Positions 1 to 5,790 of a stretch of 8,363 nt of DNA are shown piece by piece (the stretch's first letter is position 1; every line of letters begins with the position of its first letter). Below the pieces are notes generated by a model. That model searched no databases and was not told where the DNA came from. It worked only from the letters and a program-made list of their open reading frames with translations. This DNA is from Caryophanales bacterium UBA5632 (lineage in GTDB: Bacteria; Bacillota_I; Bacilli_A; Izemoplasmatales; Hujiaoplasmataceae): the NCBI GenBank assembly GCA_002421405.1, contig DIJY01000030.1:1-8363 (forward strand). Reading direction: 5' to 3'. Made by a program: the position numbers and the translations under genes.

Positions 1-1424
1 TCTTAGATTTATTAAGACGTTTTAGTGTTGATAACGACTATTCCAACATTGAGTTATTTAAACATAAAGATTCGATGATCAATGATACCTCAAAAGCAAT
101 CGTCGTCGATTCTTCTAAATGTATTCTTTGCGGTCGTTGTGTTTCTGCCTGTGAACATTATACTGGCCTTGGGATTTTGAACTTTAACCGAAGAGGATCA
201 CAAACGTATGTCGGACCGGCTTTGTTCCATAATCTTGAAGATGCCGGTTGTATCTATTGCGGTAAATGCATTCAATCTTGCCCAACAGGCGCATTAAGAG
301 AAAAAGATGACATTCGAGTTTTTGAAAGAGCCATCCGCGATCCAAAGAAAACAGTGATCGTCCAAGTCGCTCCATCCGTTCGTGCCGCATTAGGTGAAGA
401 ATTCGGCTATAAAATCGGGACGAACGTCGAAGGACAAATGTTTGCGGCTTTAAAAGAACTTGGCATTCATGAAATCATGGATACCAATTTCACAGCCGAC
501 CTAACCATCATGGAAGAAGGCACTGAATTCATTAACCGTATTCAAAAGGGCGGCGTCCTTCCCATGTTTACATCTTGTTCCCCTGGATGGGTCAATTATT
601 TAGAATTATATTATCCGGAGTTTATTCCGAATTTATCGTCTTGTAAATCTCCCCAACAAATGGCTGGAGCTTTAATCAAGACTTATTACGCTGAAAAATT
701 GAACCTTGAACCGCAAGATATCGTTTCAGTTTCAATCATGCCTTGTGTTGCCAAAAAGGCAGAAGCATTGCGTCCGGAGATGGGTCGCGATGGTTATAAA
801 GACGTTGATATCGTTTTAACCACAAGAGAACTTGCAAGACTCATTCGCCATCGCGGTATCAAGTTCAATGAATTAGATCCCATTAAACCGTTTGGTCAGT
901 TAGCTGAATATACGGGAGCTGCCTCGATATTTGGTGTCACCGGCGGCGTCATGGAAGCGGCCCTTAGAACCGTTACTGAAATTCTTGAAGGTCATTCAAC
1001 GCCCATTGAATTTATGGATGTCCGTGGATTAGAAAACATTAAAGAAGCCACGTATAAAGTTCAAGGCATGGATGTGAATGTAGCAGTTGTTCATGGTGGA
1101 AAAGCAATTGGCGAATTCTTAGAACATTTGAAAACAACGGACAAACAATATCATTTCGTTGAATTCATGGGTTGTACCGGCGGCTGTATTAATGGCGGCG
1201 GACAACCGATTGTCACAGCTAAAATGCAAGGAAAAGTCGATGTGCGTGAAAAACGTTCGAAAGTACTCTATAACATTGATCAAAATGCGACTTTCCGTAA
1301 ATCACATGAAAGTGAAGCCGTTAAAAATGTTTATGTTGAATTCTTAAAACATCCAGCTTCTCACGAAGCACATGAACTTTTACATACGCATTATAAGAAA
1401 CGCGATTACTATACGAAGTTTTAA
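1..1424 (+). CDS. [FeFe] hydrogenase, catalytic subunit, group A multidomain type (5' end outside window)
   Basis: Catalyses reversible 2H+ + 2e- to H2 in the cytoplasm; fermenters use such enzymes to reoxidise ferredoxin and/or NADH. The frame is open to the left edge (first full codon at 3), giving 473 visible residues. The segment before the ATG at 75 (LDLLRRFSVDN...) resembles the linker that follows the His/Cys cluster domain in long hydrogenases, and that ATG lacks a ribosome binding site, so it is internal. Two 4Fe-4S ferredoxin motifs follow (CxxCxxCxxxC, cysteine codons at 120-152 and 249-281). The H-cluster motifs are TSCSPGW (570-590), MPCVAKKAE (738-764) and EFMGCTGGCINGGGQP (1161-1208). 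The C-terminal small-subunit-like part is complete, ending with HELLHTHY. L1 has Ser where classical enzymes have TSCCPGW, and L3 has MGCTGGC instead of the usual MAC. Whether it works alone or in a NuoEF-like bifurcating complex cannot be seen, because the upstream genes are absent. Confidence 0.96.
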   Translation, partial: LDLLRRFSVDNDYSNIELFKHKDSMINDTSKAIVVDSSKCILCGRCVSACEHYTGLGILNFNRRGSQTYVGPALFHNLEDAGCIYCGKCIQSCPTGALREKDDIRVFERAIRDPKKTVIVQVAPSVRAALGEEFGYKIGTNVEGQMFAALKELGIHEIMDTNFTADLTIMEEGTEFINRIQKGGVLPMFTSCSPGWVNYLELYYPEFIPNLSSCKSPQQMAGALIKTYYAEKLNLEPQDIVSVSIMPCVAKKAEALRPEMGRDGYKDVDIVLTTRELARLIRHRGIKFNELDPIKPFGQLAEYTGAASIFGVTGGVMEAALRTVTEILEGHSTPIEFMDVRGLENIKEATYKVQGMDVNVAVVHGGKAIGEFLEHLKTTDKQYHFVEFMGCTGGCINGGGQPIVTAKMQGKVDVREKRSKVLYNIDQNATFRKSHESEAVKNVYVEFLKHPASHEAHELLHTHYKKRDYYTKF

Positions 1425-1432
1425 TTTAAAGT

Positions 1433-1463
1433 GGGACTTGACGAAGCGGTCAAGTCCCCTTTC
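1433..1463 (+). terminator. Hairpin behind hydrogenase; weak intrinsic terminator or attenuator
   Basis: GGGACTTGAC (1433-1442) and GTCAAGTCCC (1449-1458) form a perfect 10-bp stem with a 6-nt loop (GAAGCG), nine bases after the hydrogenase stop codon. The following tract is CTTTCATACTTT, which is U-poor for a strong terminator. I find no convincing promoter between this hairpin and the next gene at 1483. It could end the hydrogenase message, or let part of the transcription through into the transporter genes, or stabilise the 3' end of a processed message. Confidence 0.7.
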
Positions 1464-1470
1464 ATACTTT

Positions 1471-1475
1471 AGGAG
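1471..1475 (+). promoter_or_regulatory. Ribosome binding site that sets the solute-binding protein start
   Basis: AGGAG lies 7 nt before the ATG at 1483. The frame is open further upstream to an ATG at 1372, but that one lies inside the hydrogenase gene, has no comparable site and would put a long tail before the lipoprotein signal peptide. This site therefore decides the start. Confidence 0.85.
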
Positions 1476-1482
1476 ATGTACC

Positions 1483-2403
1483 ATGAAAAAAATACTTTTG
1501 CTTTTTGTTTTATCTTTCATATCGCTTGTTTTATTCGGTTGTAAATCGAAAACGGAACTTAGAATCATCGTTCCATCAGGATCACCGGCATTAGCCCAAC
1601 TCTATCTTCAAGAAGACACCGAAAATTATCGGGTTGATATCGTCAGTGGTGCCGATCCTTTAGTCGCCGCTTTTAATGCACTCACTCCCACGCACGATAT
1701 CATTTTTGCCCCGACCAATCTTGGCGCAAAACTATTTAATTCAGGGTCAAATTACCTTTTTGCCGGAACGATTGTTTGGGGAAATTACTACTTGATTTCT
1801 AAAGATAAAACAACGTTCGATATGGCTAGTTTAGAAGGACAAGAACTCATTGTATTTGGACAAAACCAAACATCGGACATCATCTTAAGGTATTTGCTTG
1901 ATGAACTGAATATCCATGTTACGATAACTTACGTCGATTCCGTTGCGAGCGCAACTGCACTCTTCATGGCGAATCAAACAAGCATTGTGATGGTCGCAGA
2001 ACCATCACTCTCCACCGTCAAATCGAAAGTCTCAACGTTACAAATCATTGATTTGCAAGCAATCTATGAACAGGTCACTGGCGAATCAAGTTATCCGCAA
2101 TCAGGAGTCTTTGTCTTAAACACTTTAACGAAGAATCAAGTCAATCGATTTTTACGTGATTTAAAAGATTCGATTGAATTAGCCAATGAATCACCCAGTG
2201 AAACGGGAATTCTCGCAGAACAACTCGAAATTGGCTTTACGGCATCAATTGTCGAATCAGCGATTCCAAATAGTCATTTAAATTTCACAAGTGCTATTGA
2301 CTCTAAAGCAGCAATAGAGGATTATTTTAATATGATACTTGCATTCAATCCCGCACTGATTGGTAATGCCTTACCCAGTGATGATTTTTACTATCAACCT
2401 TAA
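1483..2403 (+). CDS. ABC transporter solute-binding lipoprotein, NitT/TauT/SsuA-THI5-like
   Basis: A 306-residue extracytoplasmic lipoprotein that would capture a small solute and hand it to the permease encoded next. Residues 1-20 are a lipoprotein signal: MKK, a hydrophobic core and a lipobox ending LFGC, with Cys20 as the predicted lipidated residue. The mature part begins LRIIVPSGSPALA, and a block around residues 70-100 (IIFAPTNLGAKLFNSG, then WGNYYLIS) has the look of type-2 periplasmic-binding folds of the NMT1/SsuA/TauA kind. The gene is coupled to the permease: its stop codon is part of the permease ribosome binding site. The ligand cannot be named; this superfamily includes binders of sulfonates, nitrate, thiamine precursors and other small molecules. 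The hydrogenase upstream is a neighbour but is separated by a hairpin. The assignment as a solute-binding protein is firm; the subfamily is tentative. Confidence 0.85.
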   Translation: MKKILLLFVLSFISLVLFGCKSKTELRIIVPSGSPALAQLYLQEDTENYRVDIVSGADPLVAAFNALTPTHDIIFAPTNLGAKLFNSGSNYLFAGTIVWGNYYLISKDKTTFDMASLEGQELIVFGQNQTSDIILRYLLDELNIHVTITYVDSVASATALFMANQTSIVMVAEPSLSTVKSKVSTLQIIDLQAIYEQVTGESSYPQSGVFVLNTLTKNQVNRFLRDLKDSIELANESPSETGILAEQLEIGFTASIVESAIPNSHLNFTSAIDSKAAIEDYFNMILAFNPALIGNALPSDDFYYQP

Positions 2404-2407
2404 GGAG
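2401..2407 (+). promoter_or_regulatory. Ribosome binding site overlapping the upstream stop codon
   Basis: TAAGGAG contains both the stop codon of the solute-binding protein gene (TAA, 2401-2403) and the Shine-Dalgarno sequence for the permease ATG at 2413. This arrangement implies translational coupling and co-transcription of the two genes. Confidence 0.8.
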
Positions 2408-2412
2408 TCCTT

Positions 2413-3174
2413 ATGAAGAAAAACCTTTGGTCTATCGGAAGTGTCTTTATCCTGTTTATCATCTGGATCCTCGCTTCTACACTCATATCAAATGAAATCG
2501 TGATGCCTTCACCGTTTGCGACTTTCAAGGCTTTTTTTGATATATTGACGAAAGGGAACCATCTCGAAGCGATTGCTTTATCCCTCTTTAGACTCATCGT
2601 TGCTTTATTCTTCGCAAGTTTGGTTGGCGTTACTCTAGGAATTATCTCTGGTCTCAATACGAAAGTTAGGTATCTCCTCAGACCGGTTGTGACATTGCTT
2701 CGAACGGTTCCGGTCATTTCGATTGTTGTGATTTTGCTCATCGTCTTTGGTTTTACCATTACACCCTACCTAATCACTTTCCTGATGATCTTTCCTTTGA
2801 TTTTCCAAGCCATCTCGGATGGCATCGAAAATCTTGACCAAGAACTCGTTGATGTTTTTAAACTCGAAGATGATTCATTGTGGGATGGCGTCAAATATTG
2901 TTACTTACCTTTAATTGGACCTCAAATTCGGACGGTCATGTTACAATCTGCAGGATTGGGAATTAAAGTCTTGGTGATGGCAGAATACTTATCGCAAACC
3001 CGAAATTCAATTGGGAATTCTTTATATTTAGCGAAAATTAATCTTGATTATGCTTCGGTCTTTGCTTGGACCTTACTTCTCATTATCATCGCGGTGATAT
3101 TAGAACAGTTCATCCGTCGCTTTTCTTATCAAAAATCAACGATTATTTCGAGTAAAACCTACAGTAAAGAGTAA
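2413..3174 (+). CDS. ABC transporter permease, SsuC/TauC-type (BPD_transp_1)
   Basis: Integral membrane subunit of 253 residues, the usual length for NitT/TauT/SsuC permeases, expected to form the transport channel as a dimer. Hydrophobic segments lie at about residues 8-25, 60-80, 98-114, 116-133, 180-192 and 215-232. Family-like stretches include MPSPFATFKA (31-40), the LLRTVPVISIVVILLIVFG region (95-113) and GLGIKVLVMAEYL (181-193). The cytoplasmic loop that contacts the ATPase (about 145-170, ending YLPLIGP) is divergent: aligned on its LP, the normally invariant EAA-loop glycine position holds Asp153. The gene follows the binding-protein gene by 9 bp. No ABC ATPase gene follows; the next gene is unrelated and has its own promoter, so the ATPase must be encoded elsewhere. 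Direction is presumed import. Confidence 0.88.
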   Translation: MKKNLWSIGSVFILFIIWILASTLISNEIVMPSPFATFKAFFDILTKGNHLEAIALSLFRLIVALFFASLVGVTLGIISGLNTKVRYLLRPVVTLLRTVPVISIVVILLIVFGFTITPYLITFLMIFPLIFQAISDGIENLDQELVDVFKLEDDSLWDGVKYCYLPLIGPQIRTVMLQSAGLGIKVLVMAEYLSQTRNSIGNSLYLAKINLDYASVFAWTLLLIIIAVILEQFIRRFSYQKSTIISSKTYSKE

Positions 3175-3209
3175 TTTTATCCTAAAAATCCGCTTTATTT
3201 GTCAAGTTG

Positions 3210-3248
3210 TTGATAATTGATTAAAAATAGTTTAAAATACAGTATAAT
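3210..3248 (+). promoter_or_regulatory. Promoter of the PH-like membrane protein gene
   Basis: TTGATA (3210-3215) is followed after 17 nt by TAAAAT (3233-3238), a good sigma-A-type match. A second -10-like hexamer, TATAAT (3243-3248), lies just downstream with only a poorly spaced -35 (TTGATT at 3217-3222, 20-nt spacer). One or both may be used. No clear terminator for the permease gene is visible in 3175-3209. Confidence 0.65.
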
Positions 3249-3274
3249 GAAATCCACTTTTAGGAGTTGATCCG

Positions 3275-3814
3275 ATGAAAACGAATATTCAAGGAAATGT
3301 CATTCTCCAAAAGAATGAATCAATCCAAAAAAACTTTAAAGATTTAAAGGCTAAAGGCAAAAATTGTTCGATGATGTTAACGAACAAACGTTTGATAATT
3401 TATACCTTTGGTCCTGAAATCGAAAAGGGGAAAAAAGTCAAACGGAGAGTCATGAATGAAATCGATATTCGTTCAATCCATCGTTTTGAATTTTATTTAG
3501 AGTATCCGCGCGGAACTGGATTCAAACGTTTTATCGGATTCTTAATCGTTTTAATCTTTGGCGCCATTTTATATGGTAATTATAGCGGACTCTTAGTTGA
3601 TTATGTTCCCATCGCCACTTTTTACACACTTTATATTTATGGTGGTGCTGCCTTTTTCTTTTTAATTGGGATGTTCATGCTATTTAAGACAAGAAGTTCA
3701 TTGACCCTCAAAATCAAATCCGGAATGGAAGAAAAAACAACGTTACTTTTCTTTCCAACCAAGGCCAATGAAGAGGCGCTTAAATACATTGCCGGAAAAA
3801 TCCATGTCGAATAA
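3275..3814 (+). CDS. Small membrane protein with PH-like domain split by a transmembrane hairpin
   Basis: A 179-residue protein of unknown role. AGGAG at 3262-3266, 8 nt before the ATG, supports the start. Residues 31-46 (SMMLTNKRLIIYTFG) carry the LTNKRLII signature typical of bacterial PH-like (bPH/YdbT-type) domains, and residues 60-75 (MNEIDIRSIHRFEF) continue the pattern as the next strand. Two hydrophobic segments follow at about 86-103 and 115-137. After them come strand-like LTLKIKSG (143-150) and TTLLFFP, and a terminal amphipathic helix (about 163-176), which would complete the PH-like fold. The likely topology puts both halves on the same, cytoplasmic, face. It has its own promoter and terminator and so appears monocistronic. 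The fold call rests on motif recognition only; the function is not known. Confidence 0.75.
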   Translation: MKTNIQGNVILQKNESIQKNFKDLKAKGKNCSMMLTNKRLIIYTFGPEIEKGKKVKRRVMNEIDIRSIHRFEFYLEYPRGTGFKRFIGFLIVLIFGAILYGNYSGLLVDYVPIATFYTLYIYGGAAFFFLIGMFMLFKTRSSLTLKIKSGMEEKTTLLFFPTKANEEALKYIAGKIHVE

Positions 3815-3840
3815 ACACCTTCGGGTGTTTTTTTCTTTTT
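3813..3840 (+). terminator. Strong rho-independent terminator with UUCG tetraloop
   Basis: AAACACC (3813-3819) pairs with GGTGTTT (3824-3830) around a TTCG loop (3820-3823), closed C-G as in the extra-stable C(UUCG)G tetraloop. The stem runs into a T tract interrupted by one C (3828-3839). The stem begins inside the stop codon (3812-3814) of the PH-like gene, so the message has essentially no 3' leader before it. Confidence 0.95.
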
Positions 3841-3865
3841 AGGGCTCTTTTTAATTGAAAAGGCG

Positions 3866-3874
3866 TGATATAAT
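3866..3874 (+). promoter_or_regulatory. Extended -10 promoter of the MFS gene
   Basis: TGATATAAT is a perfect extended -10 (TGn plus TATAAT at 3869-3874). No good -35 lies 17 nt upstream. TTGAAA at 3855-3860 is too close to pair with it. The inferred start of transcription is near 3881, which gives a leader of about 53 nt. Confidence 0.7.
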
Positions 3875-3885
3875 ATATTTAACGC

Positions 3886-3900
3886 TGCGGAAGATCCGCA
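3886..3900 (+). promoter_or_regulatory. 5'-leader hairpin of the MFS message
   Basis: TGCGGA (3886-3891) and TCCGCA (3895-3900) form a 6-bp, mostly GC stem with a 3-nt loop, about 5 nt from the inferred transcript start and followed by eight A residues. No T tract follows, so it is not a terminator. It may stabilise the 5' end or serve as a protein-binding site. The GAGGAG ribosome binding site (3920-3925) is outside the stem. Confidence 0.45.
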
Positions 3901-3933
3901 AAAAAAATTTATATTTGATGAGGAGAACTTTTT

Positions 3934-5736
3934 ATGAAGTTGGATACCAAGAAAGTCTTTTATGTAGGCTTGGCCTTTTTTTTGATTTCACTTTTCTGGC
4001 AAACCTATGATTCCGTCATTACGAAAATCCTAATTGACAAGTTTGGTTTGAACCAAACCTGGTCAGGGGTTGTCATGGCATTTGACAATGTATTAGCTTT
4101 ATTCTTATTACCACTGTTTGGAGGATTGTCAGACAAAACCAATTCCAAACGGGGAAGAAGAACGCCGTATATCATCATTGGTACCATCGTCGCAGCTTTT
4201 GCGTTTGTGGGATTGTCGTTCGCCGATAACCTTCAAACCAACATGATTGTGAATGATACCCAAATCGTTGATAAATACGAAGAATACCTTGAAGAAAAGG
4301 CTATCATGCTCGGTGGCGTTTTCAAAGGAAATGTCACAACTAGAAAAGCCGAGTTAAACGCTGAATACGAAGCGATTAATGCCCTTTACGCTGAAGGTGA
4401 ATATACCTTTGAAGAATATTGGGATGCGATTGAAGTTGCCCATACAAGCTATCTTGAATGGGAAGCAGCGTTTTCGCTTGCCATTGAAAAATGGGAATTC
4501 TATAGTAACGAAGTTCTATTGGTAGAAAAAGATTTGGCTTTAGCAAATGGAAGCATTTCACAAACAAAATATGATCGTTGGAAAACAAATGTTTATTTAA
4601 AAATGGAAAATGCCATTGATAATGCGGTTGCGTATGGCGGACTGAAACAAGCAGAATATTCCTATTGGGCCGATGAGGTTTATGATGGCATTTATGATGC
4701 ATCGTTATCCAAGGCCGCTTGGAATAAAACCATGAGTCAACCGGCAGTATTTATCGTGTTTGTCATTGTATTGTTCATTGCCTTGGTTTCAATGGCGACT
4801 TTCCGCTCACCGGCGGTTGCGCTGATGCCAGACGTCATCATTAAGCCCTTGCGCAGTAAAGCCAATGCCATTATTAATTTAATGGGAACCTTTGGTGGAA
4901 TTTTATCCATTGTTTTATTAACGGTCTTTGCGCTTGATAAAAAATCATATGTTGATTACACACCAGCATTTGTTTCTGTTGGAATCTTAATGTTAATCTT
5001 ACTCGGAATTTTCTTATGGAAAGTCAAAGAACCTAAACTCGTTGAAGAGAAGATTGCTGAAGACATCAAATACGGTTTAACCGAAGAAGATGAAGCCAAA
5101 GAAAAGAACGAATCCGTTGAAGAATTATCAAAAGATAAACGTCGTTCGCTCTTCTTGATTCTCATATCCGTATTCTTATGGTTCATTGGTTATAACGCGG
5201 TTACAACCAAATTATCCGATTATGCTCCGAAAGTATTAGGTATGGGCTTCTCGATGCCACTCCTCATCGCACAAGGTGCGGCTTTAATCGCATTCATTCC
5301 GATTGGAATCATTGCGACGAAGATTGGCAGAAGAAAAACCATCTTAATGGGTATTACGTTATTGACACTTTGTTTCGGTTCGGTTTTCTTCATTACCGAA
5401 AGCACTAGTTTCTTTATGTATATTATCTTCGCATTAACCGGTATTGGCTGGGCGACGATTAACGTCAACTCTTATCCGATGGTCGTCGAACTTTCAAAAG
5501 GTTCCAATGTTGGGAAGTACACGGGATATTATTATACCTTCTCGATGGCCGCTCAAATCTTGACTCCGATTCTATCCGGTATTTTAATGGATGCTCTCGG
5601 AAGAAAAATCTTGTTCCCCTATGCAGCATTATTTGTTGGTTTAGCTTTTGTCACGATGTTCTTAGTGAAACATGGCGATGCAAAAATCATTCAAAAAGCA
5701 TCCGTCTTAGAATCCTTTGACGTTGACATGGACTAA
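3934..5736 (+). CDS. MFS transporter, SLC45/GPH-like sugar carrier type, with large external insertion
   Basis: A 600-residue secondary carrier in the cytoplasmic membrane, about 150 residues longer than usual. GAGGAG at 3920-3925 supports the start. Twelve hydrophobic segments are visible at about 8-25, 43-65, 78-97, 270-290, 312-333, 343-362, 404-422, 441-462, 467-487, 491-510, 530-552 and 560-579. The TM2-TM3 loop holds the signature GLSDKTNSKRGRRTPYI, resembling the D-K-x-x-x-x-x-G-R-R-x-P motif of sucrose/SLC45-like carriers, and the TM8-TM9 loop holds KIGRRK. The charged central loop (363-403) is the usual MFS domain linker. Between TM3 and TM4, on the external face, residues 98-269 form a hydrophilic insertion rich in Glu, Tyr, Trp and Ala with degenerate repeats. 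It is transcribed alone from an extended -10 promoter. A sugar or glycoside substrate with cation symport is inferred from the family; the actual substrate is not determinable. Confidence 0.88.
   Translation: MKLDTKKVFYVGLAFFLISLFWQTYDSVITKILIDKFGLNQTWSGVVMAFDNVLALFLLPLFGGLSDKTNSKRGRRTPYIIIGTIVAAFAFVGLSFADNLQTNMIVNDTQIVDKYEEYLEEKAIMLGGVFKGNVTTRKAELNAEYEAINALYAEGEYTFEEYWDAIEVAHTSYLEWEAAFSLAIEKWEFYSNEVLLVEKDLALANGSISQTKYDRWKTNVYLKMENAIDNAVAYGGLKQAEYSYWADEVYDGIYDASLSKAAWNKTMSQPAVFIVFVIVLFIALVSMATFRSPAVALMPDVIIKPLRSKANAIINLMGTFGGILSIVLLTVFALDKKSYVDYTPAFVSVGILMLILLGIFLWKVKEPKLVEEKIAEDIKYGLTEEDEAKEKNESVEELSKDKRRSLFLILISVFLWFIGYNAVTTKLSDYAPKVLGMGFSMPLLIAQGAALIAFIPIGIIATKIGRRKTILMGITLLTLCFGSVFFITESTSFFMYIIFALTGIGWATINVNSYPMVVELSKGSNVGKYTGYYYTFSMAAQILTPILSGILMDALGRKILFPYAALFVGLAFVTMFLVKHGDAKIIQKASVLESFDVDMD
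4225..4740 (+). repeat. Coding segment for the external insertion with degenerate peptide repeats
   Basis: Within the MFS protein, residues 98-269 lie between TM3 and TM4. Three copies share Gly, a hydrophobic residue at +2 and Tyr at +7: GEYTFEEY (155-162), GSISQTKY (206-213) and GGLKQAEY (235-242). The last two also share Trp at +10 and Val at +14. A weaker copy may start at Gly132 (GNVTTRKA). Flanking segments are predicted helical and carry further Trp and Tyr. The repeats are too diverged to be visible as DNA repeats. Confidence 0.5.
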
Positions 5737-5753
5737 TTGAATCAATAAAAAAC

Positions 5754-5790
5754 AATGGCGCATCTCAGAAGTTGAGATACGCCATTTTCA
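5754..5790. terminator. Bidirectional intrinsic terminator between convergent genes
   Basis: AATGGCG (5754-5760) pairs with CGCCATT (5780-5786), and ATCTCA (5762-5767) pairs with TGAGAT (5773-5778) around a 5-nt loop; one C/A mismatch separates the two helices. On the plus strand TTTTCATTAT continues from the stem. On the minus strand the stem is followed by a run of six T (complement of 5747-5752), so termination is probably stronger for the minus-strand phosphodiesterase gene. It serves both convergent genes. Confidence 0.9.

Noticed and set aside
1372..1482. A longer N-terminus for the binding protein starting at 1372
   Set aside because: It would begin inside the hydrogenase gene and run through the hairpin. 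The AGGAG plus lipoprotein signal at 1483 is decisive.
2400..2759. A 119-codon open frame on the minus strand
   Set aside because: It is antisense to the permease gene, which has clear family features and a ribosome binding site. The antisense frame is a by-product.
4376..4702. A 108-codon His/Pro-rich open frame on the minus strand
   Set aside because: It is antisense to the MFS insertion segment. The His/Pro richness mirrors the Glu/Trp/Ala codons of the sense strand. No ribosome binding site or family match.
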